From contig JAMCAN010000005.1 in the NCBI GenBank assembly GCA_023715185.1, forward strand, positions 1 to 55,944: a stretch of 55,944 bases of DNA. Reading direction: 5' to 3'. The DNA comes from Planococcus sp. MER TA 32b. Lineage in GTDB: Bacteria; Bacillota; Bacilli; Bacillales_A; Planococcaceae. The notes below the pieces were generated by a model. It was not told where the DNA came from. It saw only the letters and a program-made list of their open reading frames with translations, and did not search any database. The position numbers and the translations under genes were made by a program. Positions 34,960 to 46,877 of the stretch are shown piece after piece. Each line of letters opens with the position of its first letter. Within the stretch, counting starts at the first letter, position 1.

Positions 34960-35859
34960 TTATTTATAGATATCAGCCAGAGCAGATCTGAGATCCGGGT
35001 AAGCGAATTCGAAACCATGCTGCTGCAGAACTTCCGGCAAAACACGCTGTCCCTCCAGGACAAGGCGGCTCTTATCGCCGAGCACAGCTTTTAGAGCGAA
35101 CTCAGGGACAGGGAGCCAGTGGGGGCGTCCCAATGCACGCGCGATTTCTTTGCCGAAATCCTTCATGCGTTTCGGATAGGGGGCAGTCACATTAAATGGT
35201 CCGCTGAGATCTTCCGTTTCAATGGCGAATAAAACCGCGCGTGCGATATCATGCACATGGATCCATGACAGCCATTGCCGGCCGGAACCGACAGTGCCGC
35301 CGCCAAAAAGTTTATAAGGCAGCGCCATCAACGGCAAAGCCCCATCCTTTTTGCCGAGGATAATGCCGAAACGTGCGTACGCCACCCTCACTCCAAAGTC
35401 TTTCGCTTCATTTGCAAGGCGTTCCCATTCGACAACGGTTTTGGCGAGGAAGTCGTCCCCTTGTTCCGTCGATTGTTCTGTGTATGATTTTTCTGTTGAA
35501 GCGGGATAAATGCCGACGGCACTCGCATTGACAAGCACTTTGGGCTTTTGCTGCAATTCCTTGATGATGCGCAAAACTTCATGTGTAGCATCGACTCGGC
35601 TTCTGTAGATCAGTTTCTTTTGCTCATCATCCCAGCGCCCATCATTGATGGATGACCCCGCCAAGTTCACGAAGGCATCGATGCCTGCCAGCTCTTGCTC
35701 AGGTTTTGCGTCCTCTGTCAGCCATTCGACGTAATGGACACCGTTGTCAGATGGTTTCGGGCTTCTTGTCAGGATAAAAATTTCATGTCCTTGCTGCCGG
35801 AATAATTTCGTCATTTCATTGCCGGCAAAACCGGTTCCTCCAGTGATTGCAATCTTCAT
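34960..35859 (-). CDS. yfhF: TIGR01777-family epimerase, YfhF-like
   Basis: A 299-residue NAD(P)-binding protein of the extended SDR type. The Rossmann motif is ITGGTGFAGNEMTKLF, and further landmarks are NLAGSSINDGRW and the C-terminal DUF1731 region (LVLEGQRVLPEVLQQHGF). It corresponds to B. subtilis YfhF and lies, as there, divergent from recX. The catalytic role is unknown; cyanobacterial and plant relatives take part in cell division (SulA/GC1). ATG 35859 follows GGAGGCGAT. Confidence 0.87.
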   Translation of the reverse strand: MKIAITGGTGFAGNEMTKLFRQQGHEIFILTRSPKPSDNGVHYVEWLTEDAKPEQELAGIDAFVNLAGSSINDGRWDDEQKKLIYRSRVDATHEVLRIIKELQQKPKVLVNASAVGIYPASTEKSYTEQSTEQGDDFLAKTVVEWERLANEAKDFGVRVAYARFGIILGKKDGALPLMALPYKLFGGGTVGSGRQWLSWIHVHDIARAVLFAIETEDLSGPFNVTAPYPKRMKDFGKEIARALGRPHWLPVPEFALKAVLGDKSRLVLEGQRVLPEVLQQHGFEFAYPDLRSALADIYK

Positions 35860-35953
35860 GCCTATCGCCTCCATTTCCTATATAGTACCCTGAATCGATG
35901 CAATTAAGCCCTTAAAAGGTTATACTTAGAAGGGAAGAAAGAGGTGCCGTCCG

Positions 35954-36760
35954 ATGCCCAAAATTACTAAAATCACACAAGGAAAAAACAATCCGGAACG
36001 CTATAATATCTTTCTGGAGGAAAAGTTTGCTTTCAGTGTCGATGAAACGGTGCTCGTCAGGTATCAATTGACCAAAGGCAAAGAGCTGGACCAGTGGACC
36101 ATCGAAGAAATGAATTTCGAAGATGAAATCCGTAAAGCATTCAATAAAGCCCTCGATTTTTTGAGTTTCAGGATGCGCAGTGAAAACGAAGTGCGCCAGA
36201 AACTGAAAGATAAAGAATTTGGGGAAGCAGTAATAGATGAAGCCATAAAAAAATTATATGAATTGAATTTTCTTGATGACCGCGCTTTTTCGGAAGCACT
36301 GATGCGGACGCAGATGAGATCATCTCAAAAAGGGCCGAAAGCGATCCAGCAGGATATGCAAAAGAAAGGGATTGATAAACAGGTGCAAAAAGATGTTCTC
36401 GCTTCCTATTCAGAAGAAGAGCAAGTGGAACTTGCCAAGGGCCTGGCGGAAAAAATCGCCGACAAAGAAAAGACCAAGACACCAAGGCAGATTGAACAGA
36501 AAATCAGTGACACCCTTCTCCGTAAGGGTTATTCGTATTCAGTGATCAAACTGGCAATCGCGGATTTGGATTTGGAAAAAGATGAAGATCAATGGACGGA
36601 CATTGTCGCTGCCCAGGGTGATAAATTATGGCGAAAACACAGTGGCAAGCTGACCGGCTACGATCTGAAATCGAAAGTGAAGCAGGGCTTGTACCAAAAA
36701 GGGTTCCCAGCGGAAGTCATCAATAAATATCTAGAGAAAAAGGAGAACGAAGATGAGTGA
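35954..36760 (+). CDS. recX: Recombination regulator RecX
   Basis: A 268-residue, all-helical protein with repeated three-helix RecX modules. The best recognised are FLSFRMRSENEVRQKLKDKE and LNFLDDRAFSEALMRTQMRS. It binds RecA filaments and modulates strand exchange. The length matches the long Bacillus form (YfhG). GAGGTG precedes the ATG. Its last eight bases overlap the yfhH-like gene, forming recX-yfhH-yfhJ, the order also found in B. subtilis. Confidence 0.93.
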   Translation: MPKITKITQGKNNPERYNIFLEEKFAFSVDETVLVRYQLTKGKELDQWTIEEMNFEDEIRKAFNKALDFLSFRMRSENEVRQKLKDKEFGEAVIDEAIKKLYELNFLDDRAFSEALMRTQMRSSQKGPKAIQQDMQKKGIDKQVQKDVLASYSEEEQVELAKGLAEKIADKEKTKTPRQIEQKISDTLLRKGYSYSVIKLAIADLDLEKDEDQWTDIVAAQGDKLWRKHSGKLTGYDLKSKVKQGLYQKGFPAEVINKYLEKKENEDE

Positions 36761-37085
36761 AGAAAAACGGTACAACCAGATGGATGAACAGGAACTGCGT
36801 GCGGAAATAGCAAGACTGAAGGAAAAAGCGCGCAAAGCTGAACAACTGGGAATCATCAATGAGTTTGCAGTATTAGAGCGCAAAGCTATTATGGCGGCAT
36901 CCTATTTGCTGGATCCGAAAGACTTTAAAAAAGGGGAAGTCTACCGTATTGAAGGAGATCCCAATGTTTATTTCCAGATCGATTATCTCAAGGGACGCTT
37001 TGCATGGGGTTATCGCCTTGGAGGCGACAAATTCACGGAAGCTTTGCCGATTTCCATGCTGCGCCCGCTAAAAGAAGGGAAGTAG
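36753..37085 (+). CDS. yfhH: YfhH family protein (DUF1811)
   Basis: A 110-residue protein with an N-terminal helical hairpin (MDEQELRAEIARLKEKARKA) and a C-terminal beta-barrel-like half (GEVYRIEGDPNVYFQIDYLK, FAWGYRLGG), as in the YfhH family whose structure resembles a small SH3-type barrel (from memory). Function unknown. It overlaps recX and is followed four bases later by yfhJ, so the three are likely co-transcribed. Confidence 0.87.
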   Translation: MSEEKRYNQMDEQELRAEIARLKEKARKAEQLGIINEFAVLERKAIMAASYLLDPKDFKKGEVYRIEGDPNVYFQIDYLKGRFAWGYRLGGDKFTEALPISMLRPLKEGK

Positions 37086-37089
37086 AAGG

Positions 37090-37341
37090 ATGAAAGAAGT
37101 TATTGATCAATTGACAAGTGAGCTGCAGGAGAAAAATCCGAATATCTCTGAAGAGAAGGCGCGTACATGGATCGAGCTTCTTGCTTCAGATTTTGAATCG
37201 TCCTATGCGAAAGCAGGCTATGATTACCAGGGAACTGAAGTGGTGGAGAAAGTAGTCCGCCAGTGGATCGACAGCTACGGCGGGAATATCCACGAATTTG
37301 CGGCAAGCAATCCAAAGTACGCCCATTTACTGAACGATTAA
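37090..37341 (+). CDS. yfhJ: YfhJ family protein (WVELL domain)
   Basis: An 83-residue helical protein. ARTWIELLASDFESSYAKAG contains the WxELL motif that names the small YfhJ/WVELL family. Function unknown. AGAAGG stands just before the ATG, and a terminator follows about 30 bases after the stop. Confidence 0.85.
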   Translation: MKEVIDQLTSELQEKNPNISEEKARTWIELLASDFESSYAKAGYDYQGTEVVEKVVRQWIDSYGGNIHEFAASNPKYAHLLND

Positions 37342-37370
37342 AGCAAATCATAAAAAGGGGAAATCAATTC

Positions 37371-37402
37371 AAAAACGCACACTCTGGAGTGTGCGTTTTG
37401 TG
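37371..37402 (+). terminator. Terminator of recX-yfhH-yfhJ
   Basis: AAAACGCACACTC and GAGTGTGCGTTTT form a perfect stem around a three-to-four-base loop. Confidence 0.9.
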
Positions 37403-37460
37403 ATTGGCTGTATAGAAAAGTCCACGCTTTGAGCTTGAGTAAGTTTTGGAAGGGATGGAT

Positions 37461-37584
37461 CTTTGTCCAGACTTCAGCGGCCCAGCTCTTCGGGTCATAA
37501 GCCAACCCAGCTGCGCGGCGGAGCGCCACTACGCTGGTCTGTCTTATGCCTTTCAGAGCTTAACGGGCGCTTGCGCTTTTCTTT
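37461..37584. repeat. Family 1 structured repeat, full copy B
   Basis: About 124 bp matching copy A at 4-127. The same foldback forms: AGCTCT (37484-37489) with AGAGCT (37555-37560), CATAAG (37496-37501) with CTTATG (37543-37548), and CCAGC (37507-37511) with GCTGG (37533-37537). Relative to copy A, two pairs have changed on both sides (C-G to T-A, and T-A to C-G), so pairing is kept. The right end (CTTTTCTTT) runs into the stop codon of yfhP on the minus strand. Confidence 0.85.
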
Positions 37585-38563
37585 AATTATGGCTGAAATC
37601 CAATTTTTTGCGGAGTTTGTCTTCACTGAATATCCAGCCGGTATACGAGTTGAGTATATTAAAGTCCCGGTCAAGATGGGCAACTGCCACAAAAGGATAA
37701 TAATCATTGCTGCGGTACCTGAGATCGATTAGCCGGACTTCATAGATATCTCCATATTCATTGATTTCCCAGCGGTACAGTGGTGAAAATGATACAAATG
37801 CTGAAAGGTTCTTGTCTTTGAGCGCTGTCTGGATCAATTCACTTTCAGGCAAAGGTTTCTTCATGAACTTGTCATAGAAGTTAATCGTCCGTCCATATGC
37901 GCGTCCGACATAATGGTGTTTGTCTGTATCCGCCGCAATCCTCCAATGGAAATAACGCATCGTCGGCGCAACGAATATTTCAGTCGCACCTGGCACTGTA
38001 TTGCGGATGGCGTGTTTAATGGCTGATTGCAGCGCAAAGCGTGAGATATAATAAAACACGAGCACCACATACAGGATGCTGATTGTCCATACCGGATTGG
38101 CGCCGAATGCCCAGATCATCAAGGCGATGACATGCGCGCCGAAAATAATGGGATCGAATGTATTGATGACCCCGAGAGCTACCCATTTATTGGAAAATGG
38201 CCTCAATGCCTGGGTGCCGTACGAATTGAAGATATCGACAAAAACATGGAGAACAACCGCGAGGAACGTCCATAGCCAAAGATGGAGCAAATTCACTTCC
38301 GGGAAAATGAACCATAATGCGCCGGATAATAACAGCGGCCAGGTCAATACAGCCGGAATTGAATGGGTTGCGCCTCTGTGGTGACGTATGTAGACTGCGT
38401 TGTCCCGCAATTTGAGTACCGTATCGACATCCGGGATTTGCGAGCCGATGATGGTTCCTGCGATGACTGCGGTCATGGTTACAGCATCATCCGCTACAAC
38501 AGGGTCAGCCATTGCGAGACCGCCGAGCGCGATGCCCATGACGAGGTGTGTGCCTGTATCCAT
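37583..38563 (-). CDS. yfhP: Membrane-bound metal-dependent hydrolase, YfhP/YdjM family
   Basis: A 326-residue membrane protein of the YdjM/DUF457 family: His at GTHLVMGIALGG, Asp pair in SQIPDVDTVLKL, His cluster in RHHRGATHSIP and HVFVDIFNSYG, with about four helices between, then a soluble C-terminal half. These residues form the presumed metal site; the substrate is unknown. It corresponds to B. subtilis YfhP and lies divergent from mutY as there. AGGGGG precedes the ATG. Its stop codon abuts family 1 repeat copy B. Confidence 0.87.
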   Translation of the reverse strand: MDTGTHLVMGIALGGLAMADPVVADDAVTMTAVIAGTIIGSQIPDVDTVLKLRDNAVYIRHHRGATHSIPAVLTWPLLLSGALWFIFPEVNLLHLWLWTFLAVVLHVFVDIFNSYGTQALRPFSNKWVALGVINTFDPIIFGAHVIALMIWAFGANPVWTISILYVVLVFYYISRFALQSAIKHAIRNTVPGATEIFVAPTMRYFHWRIAADTDKHHYVGRAYGRTINFYDKFMKKPLPESELIQTALKDKNLSAFVSFSPLYRWEINEYGDIYEVRLIDLRYRSNDYYPFVAVAHLDRDFNILNSYTGWIFSEDKLRKKLDFSHN

Positions 38564-38674
38564 CGTCTCATCCCCCTTCGGGAAAATTTGCTTAATGAAG
38601 GCTGCCTCTTTTGGAGACGTCCATCGATGCTACTTATTACATACCCTGAATTCAAACGAAATAATCTAGAATCA

Positions 38675-40503
<1,829 letters not shown>

Positions 40504-40606
40504 TTTTTTGCCTTTCTCGCCGTATTGCTGTATGTTTTCAGAATTGATTGATATAATATTGAAATAGCAGATAATATAAGGGCTTAGACGAGAAGGTGGG
40601 ATGGAC

Positions 40607-41149
40607 ATGGCGATTCCCGCAGAGGGAGAAACGATACAAATCCACAGTTACAAGCACAACGGCCGAATCCACCGTGTCTGGCAGGAAACAACTGTTTTGA
40701 AAGGTACGAATAATATTGTAATCGGTGCGAATGAACGGACACTGGTAACCGAATCGGATGGCAGGACGTGGCTTACGCGTGAACCATCGATTTGTTATTT
40801 TCACGCGGAGCATTGGTTCAATATCATATGCATGCTTCGTGATGACGGTGTCTATTATTATTGCAATATCAGTTCACCATTCGTATATAATAATGGTTCT
40901 TTGAAATACATCGATTACGACCTGGATGTCAAAGTGTTTCCGGACATGTCTTACACATTATTGGATGAAGACGAATATGAAGACCATAAAAGGCAGATGG
41001 GATACCCTGAAGTGATCGACCAGATTCTGTATCGCAACGTCGAGAAGCTTATTGGCTGGATCAAACAGCGCAGGGGCCCGTTTGCCCAGGACTTCATCGA
41101 AGTATGGACGGACCGTTATGAGTTCCACAGACATAATAGGATCCGCTGA
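40607..41149 (+). CDS. ntdP: Nucleoside tri-/diphosphate phosphatase NtdP (YgaC, DUF402)
   Basis: A 180-residue DUF402 protein, nearly colinear with B. subtilis NtdP/YgaC as I remember it: [20 protein letters not shown] at the start, [19 protein letters not shown], and [14 protein letters not shown] with the metal-binding acidic residues. It hydrolyses nucleoside tri- and diphosphates. ATG 40607 lies six bases after GGTGGG, and the ATG at 40601 is too close to it. TATAAT (40552-40557) may be the -10 box, with no clear -35. A terminator follows. Confidence 0.92.
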   Translation: MAIPAEGETIQIHSYKHNGRIHRVWQETTVLKGTNNIVIGANERTLVTESDGRTWLTREPSICYFHAEHWFNIICMLRDDGVYYYCNISSPFVYNNGSLKYIDYDLDVKVFPDMSYTLLDEDEYEDHKRQMGYPEVIDQILYRNVEKLIGWIKQRRGPFAQDFIEVWTDRYEFHRHNRIR

Positions 41150-41156
41150 GTAGTAT

Positions 41157-41187
41157 GAAAACCTGTTGCCAGCCAACAGGTTTTTCG
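41157..41187 (+). terminator. Terminator of ntdP
   Basis: AAAACCTGTTG, loop CCAGC or shorter, CAACAGGTTTTT. Confidence 0.9.
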
Positions 41188-41213
41188 TTTTGAATGAGAT
41201 TGGAGTGATCAAT

Positions 41214-42974
41214 TTGAGCAATAAAAAACAAAGCACCATGAAACGGTACATGCATTTTGTAAAGCCATATTATTGGCAAATAGCATTAACTATATTAATT
41301 GGTATATTTAAATTCGCGATCCCGCTTTTTATCCCCTTGCTGATCAAAATCGTCATCGACGATATTATCGGGGCGGAAGCGCTGTCCAGCCAGGAAAAAT
41401 TGGAACAGCTGTACTTATGGCTTGGTGGAACGGCAATCGTGTTCTTTATTCTTCGGCCGCCGATTGAATATTTCCGGCAGTATTACGCACAATATGTAAG
41501 CAATAAAATCCTCTATGACATCCGTGGATATCTCTACGGACACCTTCAACGGTTAAGCCTCAGATATTATGCCAATACACGCGCAGGTGAGATCATCTCG
41601 CGCGTCATCAACGATGTGGAGCAGACGAAAAATTTTGTGATGATCGGATTGATGAATGTCTGGCTCGATCTGGCGACGATTCTCATCGCCATCGGTATTA
41701 TGCTGTCAATGGATATTTCACTGACAATCGTAGCTCTCTTGGCGTTCCCGTTCTATGCGCTGAGTGTGAAGTATTTCTTCGGCCGCCTGCGTGATTTGAC
41801 GCGTGAACGGTCCCAGGCACTGGCGAATGTCCAAAGTTATCTCCATGAACGTGTTCAGGGAATGAGCATCATCAAAAGTTTTGCACTGGAGAAGCATGAG
41901 CAGAAAATATTCAATGACACCAACGATCAATTTTTAGAAAAGGCGATCGACCATACGAAATGGAATGCGAAAGCTTTCGCTGTCGTCAACACCATCACTG
42001 ATGTCGCACCATTACTGGTAATCGGCTATGCGGGTTATCAGGTTATACAGGATGATTTGTCGCTTGGTACGATGGTCGCGTTCATCGCTTATATCGAACG
42101 CCTTTATAATCCGCTTCGCCGTCTCGTCAATTCTTCCACGACGCTTGTCCAGTCTTTAGCGTCGATGGACCGGGTGTTTGAACTGGTCGATGAAGATTAC
42201 GACGTTACAGACAAAAAAGGCGCGCGTGACTTGAAAGTGGTCGACGGCAAGCTGGAATTCCGCAACGTTTCCTTCCATTATAATGATGGCGGTTCAGAAG
42301 TTCTGTCCAATATGAGCTTCACCGTGAAACCGGGTGAAACAGTCGCGCTCGTGGGCATGAGCGGCGGAGGGAAATCGACGATCGTGTCGCTGATTCCGCG
42401 TTTCTATGATGTAACGGACGGCGGCATCTATATGGATGACCATAATTTGAAAGATGTCAGCATCCATACTCTTCGTGACCAGATCGGCCTTGTGCTGCAG
42501 GATTCGATTCTATTCAGTGATTCGGTCAAAGCCAATATCTTAATGGGCAAACCCGACGCTACTGACGAAGAAGTTGAAGCGGCCGCGAAAGCCGCGAATG
42601 CGCATGCCTTCATTGAGTTGCTGCCGGAAGGCTATGACACGAAAGTCGGCGAACGCGGAGTAAAACTATCAGGAGGGCAGAAACAGCGCATTGCGATTGC
42701 GCGTGTGTTCCTGAAAAATCCGCCGATGCTGATTCTCGATGAAGCGACTTCGGCACTTGATCTGGAAAGTGAATCACTGATCCAGGATTCACTGGAGCGC
42801 CTCGCACATGACCGGACAACATTAATTGTTGCCCATCGTTTATCGACAATTACCCATGCTGATCAAATTCTTGTCATTGACCATGGCAATCTTGCTGAAC
42901 AAGGCACGCATGACGAATTGATGAAACAAAAAGGGGTGTACTATAACCTTTTCCAGGTTCAGCATTTCAAATAA
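41214..42974 (+). CDS. ABC transporter, fused permease/ATPase (YgaD-like exporter)
   Basis: A 586-residue half-transporter: six-helix permease domain (about 1-310), then an ATPase domain with Walker [11 protein letters not shown], signature [13 protein letters not shown], Walker [10 protein letters not shown] and switch His in IVAHRLST. It probably works as a homodimeric multidrug or lipid exporter, as YgaD is thought to. The TTG at 41214 follows GGAGTG by eight bases and is chosen; ATG 41238 is an alternative. Position after ntdP matches B. subtilis ygaC-ygaD. Confidence 0.9.
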   Translation: MSNKKQSTMKRYMHFVKPYYWQIALTILIGIFKFAIPLFIPLLIKIVIDDIIGAEALSSQEKLEQLYLWLGGTAIVFFILRPPIEYFRQYYAQYVSNKILYDIRGYLYGHLQRLSLRYYANTRAGEIISRVINDVEQTKNFVMIGLMNVWLDLATILIAIGIMLSMDISLTIVALLAFPFYALSVKYFFGRLRDLTRERSQALANVQSYLHERVQGMSIIKSFALEKHEQKIFNDTNDQFLEKAIDHTKWNAKAFAVVNTITDVAPLLVIGYAGYQVIQDDLSLGTMVAFIAYIERLYNPLRRLVNSSTTLVQSLASMDRVFELVDEDYDVTDKKGARDLKVVDGKLEFRNVSFHYNDGGSEVLSNMSFTVKPGETVALVGMSGGGKSTIVSLIPRFYDVTDGGIYMDDHNLKDVSIHTLRDQIGLVLQDSILFSDSVKANILMGKPDATDEEVEAAAKAANAHAFIELLPEGYDTKVGERGVKLSGGQKQRIAIARVFLKNPPMLILDEATSALDLESESLIQDSLERLAHDRTTLIVAHRLSTITHADQILVIDHGNLAEQGTHDELMKQKGVYYNLFQVQHFK

Positions 42975-43007
42975 AAAAATTACTCATCCATAATATAGGC
43001 GTTTATG

Positions 43008-43053
43008 GGAAGCCAGCCGAGAAATTCTCCGGCTGGCTTTTTTATTCATAAAA
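43008..43053 (+). terminator. Terminator after the ABC exporter gene
   Basis: AAGCCAGCCGAGAA and TTCTCCGGCTGGCTT form a stem with one bulged base, followed by T's. Confidence 0.85.
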
Positions 43054-43083
43054 ATTTATCAGGAAGCCCTATAAAAAGAACTA

Positions 43084-43111
43084 TTGCATATAGTTTGAAT
43101 TTACGTATAAT
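43084..43111 (+). promoter_or_regulatory. Promoter of the peptide importer operon
   Basis: TTGCAT (43084-43089), 16 bases, TATAAT (43106-43111), a sigma-A type promoter about 50 bases before the first ATPase gene. Confidence 0.6.
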
Positions 43112-43162
43112 TAAAAGAAATAAAATATTCAGAATTATTTTTGTGTAAAAAGGGGTGGCAAG

Positions 43163-44182
43163 ATGACAGAAAGAGAGAAGATTTTAGAAGTAAAAGGTTT
43201 GCAGACTACCTTTTTCACAGATGACGGCGAGGTACCGGCTGTCGACAATGTCGACTTCCATATCCGTGAAGGGGAAGTGCTGGGTATTGTAGGTGAATCG
43301 GGATGCGGCAAGAGTGTTACTTCCTTGTCGATTATGGGATTGGTTCCCAGCCCGCCCGGAAAAATTACAAACGGTGAAATCTTATTCGAAGATCATGATT
43401 TAACGAAACTGCCTGAGAAGAAAATGCGTGACATCCGGGGCAATGACATAGCAATGATTTTCCAGGAGCCGATGACTTCATTGAATCCGCTGTTCACCAT
43501 AGGCAACCAATTGGAGGAAGCGGTCAAAATCCACAAGAAGGACTGGTCGAAAAAGCAGGTCTATAATCGGGCGGTCGAAATGATGAAATTGGTCGGACTG
43601 CCGCGTGCGGAAGGTTTGATGAAAGAATATCCGCATCAGCTATCCGGTGGAATGAGACAGCGTGTCATGATTGCCATGGCGCTGCTGTGCGACCCGAAAG
43701 TGCTGATTGCGGATGAACCGACGACTGCGCTGGATGTAACAATCCAGGCCCAGATCCTGAAACTTATCAAGAATCTCAATAAAGAGCTGAACACAGCTGT
43801 ATTACTCATCACACACGATCTTGGGGTCGTTGCGGAAACATGTGAAAGAGTCGTGGTCATGTATGCCGGCAAAGTTGTTGAGGAAGGTCCGGTCGGTGCG
43901 ATATTCAAAGATCCGCAGCATCCATATACGCGGGGACTGCTGGAATCCGTGCCGGATATGAGGTTCAAAAAAGATCGGCTTTATTCGATTCCAGGAAACG
44001 TGCCTAAACCAGGTTCGATCAAAACCGGCTGCCGGTTCGCGCCTAGATGCGAGTTCGCTTTCGACCGCTGTGTAGAGGAAACTCCGCCGCTTTACCAGAC
44101 AGCTGAAGAGCATCAGACCCGGTGCTTCCTATTTGATCCGAAGGAGGCAGAAAAGCATGACCGAACAATTGTTAAAAGTTGA
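43163..44182 (+). CDS. Oligopeptide/dipeptide ABC transporter ATPase, OppD/DppD type
   Basis: A 339-residue ATPase: Walker [10 protein letters not shown]-loop [14 protein letters not shown], signature [15 protein letters not shown], Walker [13 protein letters not shown], and the C-terminal oligopeptide-transporter extension with cysteines ([15 protein letters not shown]). First of five genes encoding a complete peptide importer (two ATPases, binding protein, two permeases). AAGGGGTGG precedes the ATG. Family resemblance does not settle whether it takes dipeptides, longer peptides or nickel. Confidence 0.92.
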   Translation: MTEREKILEVKGLQTTFFTDDGEVPAVDNVDFHIREGEVLGIVGESGCGKSVTSLSIMGLVPSPPGKITNGEILFEDHDLTKLPEKKMRDIRGNDIAMIFQEPMTSLNPLFTIGNQLEEAVKIHKKDWSKKQVYNRAVEMMKLVGLPRAEGLMKEYPHQLSGGMRQRVMIAMALLCDPKVLIADEPTTALDVTIQAQILKLIKNLNKELNTAVLLITHDLGVVAETCERVVVMYAGKVVEEGPVGAIFKDPQHPYTRGLLESVPDMRFKKDRLYSIPGNVPKPGSIKTGCRFAPRCEFAFDRCVEETPPLYQTAEEHQTRCFLFDPKEAEKHDRTIVKS

Positions 44183-45140
44183 GGGCCTGAAAAAATATTT
44201 TCCTATCAAGTCAGGCATTTTCGGCAGGGTGAGCAACCATGTAAAAGCGGTGGATGACATTTCGTTTTCTGTAAAAAAAGGTGAGACGCTTGGCATCGTA
44301 GGCGAATCCGGCTGCGGAAAGTCCACAACCGGCCGCATGCTGATGAGGCTGCTAGAACCGACTGAAGGGAAAGTGACTTTTGACGGCCAGGAACTCACTT
44401 CACTGTCAAACAGCGAAATGCGCATAGCAAGACGCGATATTCAAATGGTGTTCCAGGATCCGTATGCATCCTTGAATCCACGCCATACGATTGAAAAGAT
44501 ATTGATGGAGCCTTTGAACGTCCACAATATAGGCGACCCGAAAGAGAGGAAGCAAAAAGTTTATGAGTTTTTGGAGATTGTCGGATTGAGCAGCTACCAC
44601 GCAAAACGCTACCCGCACCAATTCAGTGGCGGGCAGCGCCAGCGCATCGGCATTGCCCGGGCGCTGATGACGAATCCGAAACTCATTATTGCTGACGAGC
44701 CCGTTTCAGCACTTGATGTATCGATCCAGGCGCAGGTTCTCAACCTGATGCAGGATCTTCAGAAAGAGCTGAAACTGACTTATATATTCATTGCCCATGA
44801 TCTTGGGGTGGTTCGCCATATCAGTGACCGTGTCGGAGTAATGTATTTAGGCAACATGGCTGAAATGGCTGATACCGAAGACCTCTACGAAAAGCCGCTG
44901 CATCCATATACACAGGCGCTGCTGACAGCAGTACCGGTGCCGGATCCGGCATTCGAGAGGGAAGAAGTGGTGATAAAAGGGGATGTTCCCAGTCCCGCAA
45001 ATCCGCCGAGCGGATGTCGTTTCCATACGAGATGCCCATTCAAAATGGATATCTGCGAAACGACTGTCCCGATTTTCGCGGAAGTTGAAAAAGGTCATTC
45101 TGTTGCCTGCCACCTTTATGAGGAAAGCAGGCCGCAATGA
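44157..45140 (+). CDS. Oligopeptide/dipeptide ABC transporter ATPase, OppF/DppF type
   Basis: A 327-residue second ATPase: Walker [15 protein letters not shown], signature [15 protein letters not shown], Walker [13 protein letters not shown], and C-terminal [15 protein letters not shown]. It overlaps the first ATPase gene by 26 bases. ATG 44157 lies nine bases after AAGGAGG; an earlier in-frame TTG lies before that site. It pairs with the OppD-like protein under the permease dimer. Confidence 0.92.
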   Translation: MTEQLLKVEGLKKYFPIKSGIFGRVSNHVKAVDDISFSVKKGETLGIVGESGCGKSTTGRMLMRLLEPTEGKVTFDGQELTSLSNSEMRIARRDIQMVFQDPYASLNPRHTIEKILMEPLNVHNIGDPKERKQKVYEFLEIVGLSSYHAKRYPHQFSGGQRQRIGIARALMTNPKLIIADEPVSALDVSIQAQVLNLMQDLQKELKLTYIFIAHDLGVVRHISDRVGVMYLGNMAEMADTEDLYEKPLHPYTQALLTAVPVPDPAFEREEVVIKGDVPSPANPPSGCRFHTRCPFKMDICETTVPIFAEVEKGHSVACHLYEESRPQ

Positions 45141-45166
45141 TAATAAACAAAAACGGAGGGGTTAAT

Positions 45167-46792
45167 TTGGGGAATAAAAAAATCATGTCCCTTGCATTTT
45201 TGATGCTTTTACTGATCTCTACAGTGCTATACGGCTGCAGTGGCGGATCAGAAGAAGGGTCAGAAGGCAATGGTGAAACTGGTGGCGAAGGGGAATCCGG
45301 TGGAGAGAAAGTTTTGATCTTCGGACGCGGTGGAGACTCGGTATCACTTGACCCTATCACTGTAACAGACGGTGAATCATTTAAAGTTACTAAGAACATT
45401 TTTGATACGCTTGTGAACTTCGGTGAACAGGATACAGAAATTGAAGGTGGATTGGCTTCTGAATGGGAAGCTGCAGAAGACGGATTGACTTACACTTTCC
45501 AACTCGAAGAAGGCGTTACTTTCCATGATGGCACTGATTTCAACGCAGAAGCTGTTGTGGCAAACTTTGACCGCTGGGCTGCAGGAGATGCAGATCAATT
45601 CCCATACTACGGTTCGATGTTTGGCGGTTTCGGAGATGAAGAAGGGCATGTAATCGAATCTGTTGAAGCGACAGGGGATTATGAAGTCACTATCACATTG
45701 AAACGTCCAATGGCTCCATTCCTTAAAAACCTGGCGATGAGCCCGTTCGGTATCGCATCTCCTACTGCGTTTGAAGAGCAGGGTGATGCATTCGGCGATA
45801 ACCCGGTTGGAACAGGCCCATTCAAATTTGTTGAATGGAACCGCAATGACACTGTACGCATTGAGAAAAATGAAGATTATTGGATCGATGGCGAACCTAA
45901 ATTGGATGAAGTGGTATTCCGCTCGATCCCGGATAACTCTGGCCGCCTAAATGCTCTATTGGCGGGTGAAATCGATTTGGCTGATGGCATCAACCCATCT
46001 GACGCAGAAACAATTGAAGGGGATGAAAATCTTCAATTGTTTGAACGTCCATCGATGAACGTTGGTTATCTTGGATTAACAAACACACGTGAACCTTTCA
46101 ATGATCCTTTGGTACGTCAGGCGATGAACCATGCAATCGACAGACAAGCTATTATTGACGCATTCTTTGAAGGCCGCGGGGAAGTCGCGAAAAACCCGAT
46201 GCCACCTGTAATCAGCGGCTATAACGATAGCATCGAAGGCTATGAATACGATCCTGAAAAAGCAAAAGAATTGCTGGAAGAAGCAGGTCTTGGCGACGGA
46301 TTTGAAATGGAGCTTTGGGCAATGCCTGTTCCGCGTCCATATATGCCAGACGGCCAAAAAGTTGCAGAAGCGATCCAAAGTGATTTGGCTGAAGTCGGAA
46401 TCACTGCTGAAATCGTTTCATATGAATGGGCAACTTACCTTGAAAAAGCTGCAAACGGTGAAGCTGATGCCTTCCTATTAGGATGGACAGGCGATAACGG
46501 CGATGCAGATAACTTCCTTTATGTCTTGCTTGACCAGGACAATATCGGGTCTAACAACTACACTTATTACGAAAATCAGGAATTGCATGACATTCTGATT
46601 GAAGCTCAAACTGAAGTTGACGAAGAAGTTCGTAATGATTTGTATATGCAGGCTCAGGAAATCATTCACGAAGATGCACCTTGGGTTCCGCTTGCTCACT
46701 CTACACCGCTGTTAGCGGGAGGAAGCAATGTGATCGACTTTAAAGCGCACCCAACAGGTTCAGACAAATTATCGTCAGTAGATCTGGAGTAG
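45167..46792 (+). CDS. Peptide-binding lipoprotein (SBP_bac_5 family)
   Basis: A 541-residue extracellular substrate-binding lipoprotein. The lipobox is LYGC after a hydrophobic signal, followed by a Gly/Glu/Ser-rich linker and the family-5 binding domain (LASEWEAAEDGLTYTFQLEE, NPVGTGPFKFVEWNRNDTV, RQAMNHAIDRQAI). TTG 45167 follows GGAGGGG; the ORF extends upstream without a site. Codons look more A/T-ending than in neighbours, as is common in highly expressed genes. A hairpin terminator separates it from the permease genes. Confidence 0.92.
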   Translation: MGNKKIMSLAFLMLLLISTVLYGCSGGSEEGSEGNGETGGEGESGGEKVLIFGRGGDSVSLDPITVTDGESFKVTKNIFDTLVNFGEQDTEIEGGLASEWEAAEDGLTYTFQLEEGVTFHDGTDFNAEAVVANFDRWAAGDADQFPYYGSMFGGFGDEEGHVIESVEATGDYEVTITLKRPMAPFLKNLAMSPFGIASPTAFEEQGDAFGDNPVGTGPFKFVEWNRNDTVRIEKNEDYWIDGEPKLDEVVFRSIPDNSGRLNALLAGEIDLADGINPSDAETIEGDENLQLFERPSMNVGYLGLTNTREPFNDPLVRQAMNHAIDRQAIIDAFFEGRGEVAKNPMPPVISGYNDSIEGYEYDPEKAKELLEEAGLGDGFEMELWAMPVPRPYMPDGQKVAEAIQSDLAEVGITAEIVSYEWATYLEKAANGEADAFLLGWTGDNGDADNFLYVLLDQDNIGSNNYTYYENQELHDILIEAQTEVDEEVRNDLYMQAQEIIHEDAPWVPLAHSTPLLAGGSNVIDFKAHPTGSDKLSSVDLE

Positions 46793-46799
46793 ACTTTTC

Positions 46800-46834
46800 G
46801 AGAGGGGAGATCATACAGATTTCCCCTCTTTTTT
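46800..46834 (+). terminator. Internal terminator/attenuator in the peptide importer operon
   Basis: AGAGGGGA (46801-46808) pairs with TCCCCTCT (46822-46829), followed by T's. It stands between the binding-protein and permease genes and may allow more binding protein than permease. Confidence 0.75.
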
Positions 46835-46877
46835 AAATTAATCAATACATATTTGTTAGAGATGGAGAGGTGAAGAA

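Noticed and set aside
38363..38674. N-terminal extension of the mutY reading frame of about 100 codons
   Set aside because: It runs antisense through the start of yfhP, has no ribosome site and does not resemble any MutY N-terminus.
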